NCBI GenBank assembly: GCA_016704445.1
Contig: JADJAE010000093.1
Coordinates: 1 to 15,869, forward strand
Direction of reading: 5' to 3'
From: Deltaproteobacteria bacterium
GTDB lineage: Bacteria > Myxococcota_A > Polyangia > Polyangiales > Ga0077539
DNA: 15,869 bases
In this document: positions 7,036 through 15,869 of the stretch, one piece after another
Position numbering within the stretch: the first letter of the stretch is position 1
Layout: the number at the start of each line of letters is the position of its first letter
Program-made: the position numbers and the translations under genes
The notes under the pieces: generated by a model
The model's database searches: none
Told to the model about the DNA's origin: nothing
What the model saw: only the letters and a program-made list of their open reading frames with translations

Positions 7036-8805
7036 CCCCTGTCGGGAGCCTTCGCCCCCGTTCAACGTCGGCGACGGCCGCCTGATCGCACCTTGGCAGC
7101 GCCCGGGGCCGGTGCGCGGCCCACCTGCGGCGCTCCGGTGTGACCCCCCTCGGGTAGCGGCGGAGCGCTGGTCTTCAGCGCGCTCGCTTCGACGGCACCC
7201 GGGCACCGAGCGTACCGCCCAGCGGTTCCCCAGGTTGCCGCTGCTCGCGAGCACCAACGCGTGCCCCTCGTGCTGCTCGTCTCGATAGCGCGTGAGGCAG
7301 CGACTGAGCCGGTCAGCCGTGCTTCGCGCATCCAGCGGTCCCGGTGCGAACACGGCGACGGCGGCGCGCAACCGCGGGTACCTCTCCGGCGGTGTGCTGC
7401 TCAGCGCGTCGAGCGCCTGCCGCGTGCTGCCCCCCCCCGGGAACTCTGGTGCGAGCTCCGACCAGCCGACGACCAGGTCGGCGACGGCCGCCTCGGTGGC
7501 GCTCGTCGCCATGGGCGCCGCGTCGAAGGGTCGCATCGGATCGGGCAGGCCGATCCAGACGATGGCCGCGCGGACGACCTGCGACCACCGCTCGAAGCCT
7601 GGCCAGCGGGGCAGTCCGACGTTGGGACGGCCTGCGACCTGATAGGCCCGCAGGATCGTCAACGCTGCGACGAGGAGGTGCGAGGCGGGCTCGTCGAATT
7701 GCGGCTCGTGCTCGCCAGGGGGAGTCGTGCCCGCGCTCTCGCAGCGGAGGGTGAGCGCGTACCGCGGGAGTTCCACGTCCCGCGTCGGGCGGAAGGTCGC
7801 GGCGAGCCACACGAGGCCCTCGGTCGCCCGCGCGCGCTGGAGCGCCTCGCAGATGCGCCGCCAGGCCATCGCCGTCCGCGTGAGCCCGTTGGTGATTCTT
7901 GCGACGGGATCACCGTTCGCGCGCAGGGCGTCGATCAGGCGTCTCGGCGAACCCAGGAGATCGTCCGCATCGACCGCTGCGGGGGTGTTAGCCCCGGCGA
8001 GCGCCGCGAGGTCGGCGATCAGGTCGTCGGACCATTGTGCCCTGGGGGAGTCCTCGACGACACAGAGCGGCGCCGCGGCGCCGAGCGCGAAGCGAGCGAG
8101 AGGCGTCAGGACCATCGCGAGCCACGCCGCGCGATCGACCGGCGTGGCGAAGGGCACGTGGCTCACGGTCGCGAGGAGGGAATCAGCGGCGAGCTGCGCG
8201 GCGGCCTTCGTCGGGCGGACGGGGATGGGCAGATGGTTCGCGTGCAGGGCGAGGTAGAGGCCCGTGGCGGGGTCGTAGCCGGGCGCGTCGAGGACGGTTC
8301 CGTCGGGCCGCAGCACCGGGGTGCTGACGAGCGCGGTGAGTGGGCGGAGGCCGGGCCAGTGACGGCGGGCCGCGATGGCCGAGACGACCCACTGCGGGAC
8401 GTGGCTGAGGACGCCCTCGGCGGGCGCGTCGGAGAGCGGGACGAGCCATCGCGCGGAGCGGCTGAGCAGCTCGCGGAGCCGCGGCGTGGGCAGACGCTCG
8501 ATCTGGAGTACGGGTCGAGAGACGCGGCGAGAGGTGCCCGCGTCCGACCGGGGATCAGCGTGACGAGGCTGGCCGGCGTGGGTGAAGAGCTCGGGGCAGG
8601 CGCGGAGCGCCGCGATGCCCGCGTTGGCGACGGCCTCCTCGTTGAATCCGACGACGATCTCGGGGATGGGTACCGGCGGCGCGGCCGCCACGGAGACGGG
8701 CGACGGGGGACGGCGCGGCCGCCGACGGGTACGGTGACTCCGCGAGGGCGGCGGGGACTTCGGAACGCTCTTCGGCGGCTTCGGGGTGGTTTTGGATCGC
8801 GGCAT
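6934..8805 (-). CDS. Primase-helicase-family protein lacking Walker A and B motifs
   Basis: The order of conserved blocks is that of a plasmid/phage primase-helicase (D5-like AAA+) family I recognise from myxobacteria. The blocks are IVVGFNEEAVANAGIAAL (50-67), LRPDGTVLDAPGYDPATGLY (165-184), DRAAWLAMVLTPLARFALG (224-242), AALTILRAYQVAGRP (380-394), FERWSQVVRAAIVWIGLPDP (404-423) and LGNRWAVRSV (525-534). Where relatives have a GxGK loop, this one has EDSPRAQWSDDLIADLAAL (251-269). Where they have a LVLIDN Walker B, it has PVARITNG (300-307). The VWFATGNN sensor is VWLAATFRPT. There is no frame break in 1.6 kb, so the loss is not a reading artefact. ATG 8805 is chosen; the 17 codons above it are encoded by 9-bp repeats. 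Residues after about 535 run into the 32-bp array and are probably not native; the true end may be near 7175-7200. Confidence 0.75.
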   Translation of the reverse strand: MPRSKTTPKPPKSVPKSPPPSRSHRTRRRPRRPPSPVSVAAAPPVPIPEIVVGFNEEAVANAGIAALRACPELFTHAGQPRHADPRSDAGTSRRVSRPVLQIERLPTPRLRELLSRSARWLVPLSDAPAEGVLSHVPQWVVSAIAARRHWPGLRPLTALVSTPVLRPDGTVLDAPGYDPATGLYLALHANHLPIPVRPTKAAAQLAADSLLATVSHVPFATPVDRAAWLAMVLTPLARFALGAAAPLCVVEDSPRAQWSDDLIADLAALAGANTPAAVDADDLLGSPRRLIDALRANGDPVARITNGLTRTAMAWRRICEALQRARATEGLVWLAATFRPTRDVELPRYALTLRCESAGTTPPGEHEPQFDEPASHLLVAALTILRAYQVAGRPNVGLPRWPGFERWSQVVRAAIVWIGLPDPMRPFDAAPMATSATEAAVADLVVGWSELAPEFPGGGSTRQALDALSSTPPERYPRLRAAVAVFAPGPLDARSTADRLSRCLTRYRDEQHEGHALVLASSGNLGNRWAVRSVPGCRRSERAEDQRSAATRGGSHRSAAGGPRTGPGRCQGAIRRPSPTLNGGEGSRQGPTKALPLWRKCSWKYFRSCESRRESACFLEESP

Positions 8806-8820
8806 TTTGGAACTCACAAA

Positions 8821-8856
8821 GTAACAGAGGTGATAGAAGTGACAATCGTGACGCAT
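8821..8856. repeat. Four tandem 9-bp repeats (GTGACAGAN-like) in the divergent intergenic region
   Basis: The units are GTAACAGAG (8821), GTGATAGAA (8830), GTGACAATC (8839) and GTGACGCAT (8848), head to tail without spacers. An AT-rich tract follows (8855-8877), the lowest-GC spot between the two genes. The region lies 16-51 bases above the ATG of the primase-like gene and 140 bases above the brxA-like start. The arrangement suggests cooperative binding of a repressor or initiator controlling one or both divergent units. Confidence 0.6.
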
Positions 8857-8995
8857 ATATTTTTAACATTGCTTAGAGTGTCTCCGGTGCGGGTTGCCCA
8901 CACCGTGCTCCAACTGCCTCCCCGGATGCACGTTCGTCGGGCGGACAGAGTGGCCCGATCGTTGCCCCCGACCGGCTGCGGTTCAAGGTGCCGCC

Positions 8996-9574
8996 ATGGA
9001 CGCCGAAGCCCCCGCCGCTCGCGTGTACACCACGCGCCTGCAGAAGGGTGGAGCCCTCGTCGGCGAGATGCGCGCGCTCCTGCTCGCCTGGGACGATCGG
9101 ACCGGGCTCGTCGATGAGCTGGTCACGTCCAACGTGCTCGGCCATGGCAGTCGGATGCGTGCGCGCGACGTCATCATGCGCACCTTCATCCCGCGCTTCG
9201 TTCGCAGCCGTCCGCCCGGCCTCTGGCGCGCGCGCGCCTGCTTCGAGCGGGGCGGCGCGCCACGGGACGCCACCCTCGCGCTGCACTTCCACCTCGCCGC
9301 CGAGTCTGAAGCGCTCCTCGGCGACTTCTCCATTTGGCTCCACGCCGAGCGCGGCCCCGACGCACCGGTCCTCGTCGAGGACTGCCTCCGCTTCCTTGCG
9401 CTCGCCGTCCTCGTACTTCCCCGAGGGACGGTGGACCGAGACCGTCTCGGGGATGCGCCGCGCGCGGGGGTTATTGGCTTTGCTCTTCGCGGCCCTCCCT
9501 CTACGATCGACGGGCTTGGCCGGTGCGCGCCGAAGGGGTCGCGTCGCCGCCGAGAACCCCCATCGCCCCCATGA
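8996..9574 (+). CDS. brxA: BrxA-like (DUF1819) protein of BREX type
   Basis: About 192 residues from ATG 8996, with AAGGTG six bases upstream. It matches the BrxA/DUF1819 pattern: the opening YTTRLQKGGALVGEMRALLL (11-30), the NVLGHGSRMRARDVI DNA-binding-like helix block (46-60), IPRFVR, and the helical LALHFHLAAESEALLGDFSIW (94-114). BrxA is a small DNA-binding-type protein of BREX phage defence; its exact role is unclear. After residue 130 the frame seems to slip. The frame one base over (9411-9488) reads SYFPEGRWTETVSGMRR then GLLALLF, as expected of the family's C-terminal helix, whereas the open frame continues with Arg/Pro-rich sequence. Even when corrected, the usual C-terminal 50-60 residues do not fit before drmD. 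The stop overlaps the drmD start (ATGA), implying translational coupling. Confidence 0.65.
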   Translation: MDAEAPAARVYTTRLQKGGALVGEMRALLLAWDDRTGLVDELVTSNVLGHGSRMRARDVIMRTFIPRFVRSRPPGLWRARACFERGGAPRDATLALHFHLAAESEALLGDFSIWLHAERGPDAPVLVEDCLRFLALAVLVLPRGTVDRDRLGDAPRAGVIGFALRGPPSTIDGLGRCAPKGSRRRREPPSPP

Positions 9575-12500
9575 CCGCCTCCGTTGCCCTGCCCGCCGTC
9601 CCGTCGCCCGGTCAGCTCGTCTCGGTGCGTCAGCGCCGCTACGTCGTGAGCGCCGTCGCCGCGAGCGCGCTCGCGCCGGTCGCCCTCGCTCCGTCCGGTG
9701 CGCGCGGGCCGCAGCACCTGGTCACGCTGCAGTCGGTCGAGGACGACGGCCGGGGCGAGGAACTCCAGGTCGTCTGGGAGATCGAGCCCGGCGCCACGGT
9801 CTTCGAGCGCACGCAGCTCCCCGACCCACGCAAGGGCTTCGACGACCCACGGCGCCTCGACGCCTTCCTCGACGCCGTGCGCTGGGGCGCCGTGGCCTCG
9901 GCCGACGTCACGCGCCTGAACGCGCCCTTCCGCAGCGGCATCACCATCGAGGACTACCAGCTCGACCCCGTGGTGCGCGCGCTACAGATGCCGCGCGCCA
10001 ACCTGCTCATCGCCGACGACGTGGGCCTCGGCAAGACCATCGAGGCCGGCCTCGTCGTGCAGGAGCTCATCCTGCGCCACCGCGCGCGCACCGTGCTCGT
10101 GGTCTGCCCCGCGGGGCTCCAGCTCCAGTGGCGCGACCAGATGCGCGACAAGTTCGGCCTCGAGTTCCGCATCGTCGACAGCGAGGCCATGAAGGAGCTG
10201 CGCCGCCGGCGCGGGCTCCACGTGAACCCCTGGACGCACTTCCCTCGGCTCATCACGTCGGTCGACTTCTTGAAGCGCGAGCGGCCGCTGCGGCTCTTTC
10301 GCGAGGCGCTGCCGCCCGAGGGCAGCCCGTGTTCCCGCGCCGCTTCGACCTCCTGATCGTCGACGAGGCCCACAACGTCGCCCCCTCGGGCCGCGGGCAG
10401 TACGCCGTCGACTCGCAGCGCACGCAGGCCATCCGCACGCTGGCGCCGCACTTCGAGCACAAGCTCTTCCTCAGCGCGACGCCGCACAACGGCTACACCG
10501 AGAGCTTCTCGGCGCTGCTCGAGCTCCTCGACGACCAGCGCTTCCACCGCGGCGTCCCGCCCGACAAGGCGCAGCTCGGCGCCGTGATGGTCCGCCGGCT
10601 CAAGAGCGAGCTGCCGCCCGACGACCTGGGCAACCCGAGGTTCCCGCGCCGCGAGCTCGAGGCCCTCGAGGTCGCGTACACCGACGACGAGAAGCGCGCG
10701 CACGCGGACCTCCAGACGTACACGGCGCTCCGCCAGGCCGGCGCGCGCGACCCCGCCGAGGCGTACGCGACGGAGTTCGTGCTGAAGCTGCTCAAGAAGC
10801 GGCTGTTCTCCTCGCCCGAAGCGTTCCGCATCACGCTGGAGAAGCACGCGCGCACCGTCCGCGACGGGGAGGCCCGCGCCCGCACCGTGTCGAAGCCGAC
10901 GATCGGCGTGCTGCGCCGCGAGGTCGAGGGCGCCGAGGAGGAGAGCGCCGACGACGCCCTCTTCGAGGAGCGCAACCTCGAGGCCGTCGCGGCGACGAGC
11001 ACGGTGTTCCGACCGCTCGCCGCCGAGGAGTCGGTCGTGCTCGACCGCATGCTCGCGTGGGCCGCGCGGGCGGCCGGGCGCGCCGACACCAAGGCCCGGC
11101 AGCTCATCGACTGGCTCCACGCGACGCTGCGCCCGGGCGGCACCTGGAACGACGCGCGCGTGATCCTCTTCACGGAGTACCGCGCCACGCAGAACTGGCT
11201 ACAGGGCCTGCTCGCGGCCGAGGGGTTCACCCAGCACGGCCGGCTCCGCACCCTCTACGGCGGCCTCCCCCCCGACGAGCGCGAGGCGGTGAAGGCCGCG
11301 TTCCAGGCGCATCCCGACGTGTCCGCGGTGCGCATCCTCCTGGCGACCGACGCGGCCTCCGAGGGCATCGACCTGCAGAACCACTGCTCGCGGCTCGTGC
11401 ACTACGAGATACCCTGGAACCCCAACCGGATGGAGCAGCGCAACGGCCGCGTCGACCGACACGGGCAGCGCGCCGGGCGGGTGCGGATCTACCACTTCGT
11501 CGCCCGCGGCTTCGACCGTACGAGCCTCGTGGGCAAGGCCCCGGGCGACCTCGAAGGGGACCTCGAGTTCCTGATGCGCGCGGCGATCAAGGTCGACCAG
11601 ATCCGCGAGGACCTCGGCAACGTCGGCGACGTGATCGCCGACCGCGTCGAGCAGGCGATGCTGGGCCGCGTGAAGACGCTCGGCACCCCCGAGCGCGGCA
11701 ACCGCCGTGCAGACGAGGCGAAGGCTCTTCTTCGCTTCGAGCGGCAGCTGAAGGAGCAGCTCGAGCGCCTCCGCAAGCGCCTCGCCGAGACCCGCAGCGA
11801 GCTCCGGCTCACGCCCGAGAACCTTGAAGCCGTCGTCTCCGTGGCCCTCGACCTCGCGGGCCTGCCCCCACTGCGCCCCCCCGAGCTCGTCCGCGAGGAC
11901 GGTCGCGCGGCCGCGCGCGCCTGGTACCTGCCCCCACTCGCGGGCACCTGGGCGCCTTGCGCCGACGGGCTGATGCACCCGCACACGCACGCGATCCGCC
12001 CCCTCACGTTCGACCACGCGGTCGCCGTCGGGCGCGACGACGTGGTGCTCGCGCACCTCAACCACCGCCTGGTGCAGCTCTGCCTCGGGCTCCTGCGGGC
12101 CGAGGTGTGGGCGCCCGAGGGCAGCGGGAAGCTCCGTCGGGTCTCCGCGCGGGTCGTGCCCGACAGCGTGACCGAGCACCCCGCGCTCCTCGCCTACGCT
12201 CGCCTCGTGGTGCTCGGCGGCGACGGCAGTCGCCTGCATGAGGAGGTGCTCACCGCGGGCGGAGAGGTGCGCGCGGGCCGCTTCGCCCGCCTCGAACGTC
12301 GGCGAGACGCTGGCCGCCGTCACGGCCCTCCAGGCGATGGGCGCCAAGCCCGCGCCCGAGGCGGTGCTGACGAGCCTGGCGGCGCTCTGGCCGAAGCACG
12401 AGGAGGGCGTCGTCGCCGCGCTCGAAGTCCGGATGAGGGCGCGGGCGAAGTCCTCGGGCGCGCTGCGCGAGCGTGCGGACCGGGAGGTGGCCGACCTCAC

Positions 12501-12759
12501 GGCCGTGCTGACCGAGCTGCGTCGCACGATCCTTGAGGAGCTCGACGCCGAGGGGCCGCCGCAGCTCTCCTTCTGGGAGGAGCCCGAGCGCGAGCAGCTC
12601 GAACGCAACCGTGCGGCCCTGCGGGATCGCGCCGAGCGCATCCCGGCGGAGCTCGAGCGCGAGGCCGCCGCCGTGCGCGCGCGCTACGCCTCGCCGACCC
12701 CGAGGCTCTTCCCGGTCGCGCTGGCGTACGTGATCCCCGAGAGGCTGGCGAGGAGCTGA
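9571..12759 (+). CDS. drmD: DISARM-type SNF2-like helicase DrmD (two frame breaks)
   Basis: About 1060 residues after joining three frames: 9571 to about 10325, then to about 12290, then to TGA 12759. Class 1 DISARM restricts unmethylated phage DNA, and DrmD is its SNF2-family ATPase. Visible parts: an N-terminal domain opening PSPGQLVSVRQRRYVV; SITIEDYQLDPVVRAL-like Q region (GITIEDYQLDPVVRALQ); Walker A DDVGLGKTIEAGL (GLGKT at 10024); DEAH (10362); SATPHNGYTESF (from 10473); and motifs V/VI ATDAASEGIDLQ (about 11343) and QRNGRVDRHGQ (about 11435-11468). A coiled-coil-like stretch (FERQLKEQLERLRKRL, about 11740) and a C-terminal helical domain follow. All helicase motifs are intact. It overlaps brxA by ATGA and the methyltransferase by TGATG. 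A BREX SNF2 helicase (BrxHII type) is the alternative, but the N-terminal block and partner favour DrmD. Confidence 0.85.
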
Positions 12760-15700
12760 TGTCCGCTGCCCGTCACCACGCCGAGTGGCTCTCGCTGGTC
12801 GAGGTCTCCGGCCCCTTCCTCTCGATGGAGGTCCTGCAGCGGGTCTTCCCCGACGGGCTCGACCTCCGCGCTGACGCCAGCGACCTGCGCGAGCGGCTCC
12901 ACGTCGCCTACGAGGAGTGGCGCGACGCCGACGACCTCGCCATCCACCGCGCGTGGGTCCGGTACGTGCTCCGCGAGGTCCTCGAGTACGACCCCGCGCT
13001 GCTCGTCGAGGCCCAGGCGCTGCCGCCCTCGTGCTCCGTCGCGGTGCAGGAGCACGGCGAGGTGCTCGCCCCCACGATGGCCCTCGTCGATCCGCCCGGG
13101 CGCGAGTCCGGGGGTCGCCCCCGCGTGCTCTTCTCGGTGGTGCCGCGCGGGCAGGACCTCGACGCGGCGCTGCGCGGCGCCCGGTGGAAGGCGTCGCCCG
13201 CCACGCGGATGATGACCCTGCTCCACGGCGCCGGGGTGCGCCTCGGGGTCGTCACCAACGGCGAGCAGTGGATGCTCGTGCACGCCGCGCCGGGTGAGAC
13301 CACGACCTACGTCTCGTTCTACGCGAACCTCTGGTTCGACGAGCCGCTCACGCTGCGCGCGCTGGCGAGCCTTCTCTCCGCGCGGCGGCTCTTCGGGGTC
13401 GCCGACGACGCGACGCTCGAGGCGCTCTTCAAGGCCAGCGCCGCGAGCCAGCACGAGGTCACCGACCAGCTCGGCGCGCAGGTGCGGCGGGCCGTCGAGG
13501 TCGTCATCCAGAACATCGACCGCATCGACCGCGGGCGGGGCCGCGCTGCTGCTCACCGGCATCGACGAGGCGAAGCTCTACGAGGCCGCCGTCACCGTGA
13601 TGATGCGGCTGGTGTTCCTGTTCGCAGCCGAAGAGCGGGGGTTGCTCCTGCTGGGCGACGCGATCTTCGACCAGAACTACGCGGTGTCGACGCTGCGCGA
13701 TCAGCTCCAGGCCGTCGCCGACGCGCATGGGGGTGAGGTGCTCCAGCGACGTCACGACGCCTGGTCGAGGCTCCTGGCGACCTTCCGCGCGGTGCATGGC
13801 GGCGGCGAGCACGCGGCCCTCCGCCTGCCCGCCTACGGGGGTCGCTCCTCGACCCCGACCGTTTCCCCTTCCTCGAAGGGCGCGCGCCGAAGACGAAGTA
13901 CCGCGAGACGCCCGCGAAGCCGCTGCCCATCGACAACCTCACCGTGCTCGACCTGCTCAACTCGCTCCAGCTCCTCCAGGTGCGCGGGCTGGGGGCGGGC
14001 CCGCCGAGACGCGGCGGCTGTCGTTCCGTGCGCTCGACGTCGAGCAGCTCGGGCACGTGTACGAGGGCCTGCTCGATCACACCGCGAAGCGCGCGCGCAC
14101 CGCCGTGGTGAGCCTGCGCGGCAGCAAGGAGCCCGAGCTCGAGATCGACGAGCTCAAGCAACGGCTCGCCCGGGACGGCGCGGAGGGCTTCGCTTCGTAC
14201 GTGGCGGATGCCAGCGGGATGTCGGTCGGGGCCTGTGCAGAAGGCGCTCTCCTACCGGCTTCGCGCCGACGGCGAGCGCAAGCTGCTCCAGGTCTGCGAG
14301 AACCAGACGGACCTCTACGAGCGCGTGGTGCCGTGGATGGGCCTCGTGCGCGAGGACGTGCACGGCGTTCCGGTGGTGTTCCCCGAGGGTTCGGTCTACG
14401 TGACCGAGGGCACGACGCGGCGCTCGACCGGGACGCACTACACGCCGCGGCGGCTGACCGAGGAGGTGGTGAAGTACACGCTCGAGCCGCTGGTCTACGC
14501 GGGCCCCGCCGAGGGACTCCCCCGGGAGGCGTGGACGCTCCGCGCGGCGAAGGACCTCCTCGCGCTGCGCGTCTGCGACCTCGCGATGGGCAGCGGGGCG
14601 TTCCTGGTGCAGGTGTGCCGGTACCTCGCCGAGCGCCTGGTCGAGGCGTGGGAGGCCGCGGAGCGGGCGGCGGGTGGCGGGCTCGTCGTGACGCCCGAGG
14701 GCGAGCTGACGGCGTCCGACCCGCGGGAGCGCGCGCTGCCCGCCGACGTCGAGGAGCGCCTCGCCCTCGCGCGGCGGTACGTCGCCGACCGCTGCCTCTA
14801 CGGCGTCGACATCAACCCCATGGCCGTCGAGATGGCGAAGCTCTCGCTCTGGCTCGTCACCCTCCAGCGGGACCGCCCGTTCACCTTCGTCGACCACGCG
14901 CTGCGCTGCGGGGACTCGCTCCTCGGCGCGACCGAGCTGCGCCACCTGGAGGACTACACGCTGCGGCCCTCACCACGACCAGATCGAGCAGAAGATCCGC
15001 CTCCATGCCGAGGCGCTAGCCGCCGTGGAGGGGGCCCGCGCGGTGGGCGACCTGCTGGTGGCGCTGGAGCTGCGCGGGCTCGATGGCAGGGCCTACGAGG
15101 CTGCCCACGGCGCCGACGGGGCTATCGTGAAGGAGCTGCTGGCCGAGGGGCGAGAGCGGGATCTTGTGATGGCGGCGCGACGGCGAGGGGCGCGGCGGCC
15201 GTTCCACTGGGTTGTGGAGTTCCCGAGGTGGCCGAGCGGGGCGGGTTCGACGCGGTCGTCGGGAACCCCCGTTCAGCGGCGGACAGAAGCTGACGGGCTC
15301 GTTCGGTACCGACTACCGTGACTACCTCGTCGGCATCATCGCGGAAGGGCGCCGAGGCAGCGCGGACCTGTCGGCGTACTTCTTCCTGCGGGCGATGAGT
15401 GTGCTGCGTGCAGATGGATGGCCGGGCTCATCGCGACCAACACCATCGCGCAGGGCGACACGCGAGAGGTCGGGCTCAGGGCGATCCTCGCCACGGGAAA
15501 CACGGTTCTGCGGGCGGTCGCGAGCGAGCCGTGGCCGGGGGTGGCGAACCTCTCGATGAGCCAGGTGTGGCTAAGAAAGGGCAGGTGGATAGGTCCGCGC
15601 GTGCTCGATGGCGCAAACGTTCATGGGATCACGACTTATCTTTCCGAAGAAACCAGAGATAGTGTTTTAGGTGATCCATTTCGATTGATGGCTAACATAG

Positions 15701-15869
15701 AGCATTGTTTCAAGGATCTGATTTGATGGGTGCAGGGTTCATTCTGCCTGACGATGAGGCGCGGAATATTCTGGAGAAGAATCCGTCGGAGCGCGAGGTG
15801 CTCAAGCCCTTCCTGACTGGGAGAGGGACCTCAACACGCGTAGTGATCAATCGCCAAGTCGATGGGTCG
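12759..15869 (+). CDS. drmMI: DISARM-type adenine-N6 DNA methyltransferase DrmMI (many frame breaks, 3' end beyond window)
   Basis: A large Eco57I/COG1002-type methyltransferase. It would mark host DNA at adenine N6 using S-adenosylmethionine. The N-terminal domain opens HAEWLSLVEVSGPFLSMEVL. Across the frames one then reads LDVEQLGHVYEGLLDH, TGTHYTPRRLTEEVVKYTLE (HYTP at 14436), SAM-binding motif I VCDLAMGSGAFLV (from 14574; family usually D-P), YGVDINPMAVEMAKLSLWLV (about 14799), catalytic motif IV VVGNPPF (split by a shift near 15265), GLIATNTIAQGDTRE, and a target-recognition-side DLNTRSDQSPSRW at the window end. No nuclease domain is seen. Frame changes fall near 13535, 13842, 14000, 14220, 14965, 15218, 15266, 15415, 15708 and 15825, mostly at G or C runs. 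ATG 12759 overlaps the drmD stop (TGATG) with AGGAG upstream. Expected followers are drmA, drmB and drmC. Confidence 0.82.

Noticed and set aside
8806..8856. Upstream start of the primase-like protein at 8856
   Set aside because: The extra 17 residues are encoded by the 9-bp repeats and are Cys/His/Tyr-rich, unlike the rest; ATG 8805 gives a typical basic N-terminus.
7261..9117. 618-codon plus-strand open frame
   Set aside because: It mirrors the primase-like gene, is overwhelmingly Arg/Gly/Glu, and runs through the divergent promoter region. The minus frame carries the family blocks.
11199..12641. 480-codon minus-strand open frame
   Set aside because: Antisense to the helicase motifs and C-terminus of DrmD; no independent motif.
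9571..12759. Calling the helicase a BREX BrxHII
   Set aside because: BrxHII is also SNF2-type, and a BrxA-like gene precedes it. However, the N-terminal VRQRRYVV block and the directly coupled Eco57I-like methyltransferase match the DrmD-DrmMI pair better. Kept as an alternative only.

Overview
The window is very GC-rich, with strong third-position G/C bias and many short-range overlaps. Its gene content includes a Hanks-type kinase with a proline-rich outer tail, a TPR/PEGA secreted protein and a formylglycine-enzyme-fold lipoprotein. That combination is typical of a myxobacterium (Myxococcota, probably Polyangiales-like). This placement is an inference from gene style; there is no rRNA or marker gene here. 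Many genes need single-base frame corrections, often beside G or C runs, so the assembly is probably error-prone. Frame breaks are therefore reported as breaks and not automatically as gene death.

Left part (1-2500), minus strand: a long protein of replication-initiator-like character runs off the left edge. Behind it are a small CxxC membrane protein, a cluster of overlapping inverted repeats, and an XRE-type regulator divergent from the kinase gene with a dyad in the shared intergenic region.

Middle (2506-5904), plus strand: a compact operon of a transmembrane Ser/Thr kinase, a secreted TPR+PEGA protein with two membrane segments, and an FGE-fold lipoprotein. It looks like an envelope-sensing signalling cassette. 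Convergent to it (5924-6603, minus) is an unrecognised proline-rich protein in two frames.

Right part (6604-15869): a 31-32 bp iteron-like repeat array, then (minus strand) a 600-residue relative of the plasmid/phage primase-helicase family. All its recognisable nucleotide-binding motifs are replaced although the rest of the fold is conserved. A divergent 190-bp intergenic region holding four 9-bp tandem repeats separates it from a plus-strand defence operon: a BrxA-like (DUF1819) protein, overlapped by an SNF2 helicase of the DISARM DrmD type, overlapped by a large Eco57I-like adenine methyltransferase of the DrmMI type that leaves the window. DISARM class 1 normally starts drmD-drmMI, followed by drmA, drmB and drmC. 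A BREX-type BrxA translationally coupled in front of it, plus a motif-less primase-helicase divergent from it, is the most unusual feature here. The drmMI frame is broken about ten times in its last 2.3 kb.
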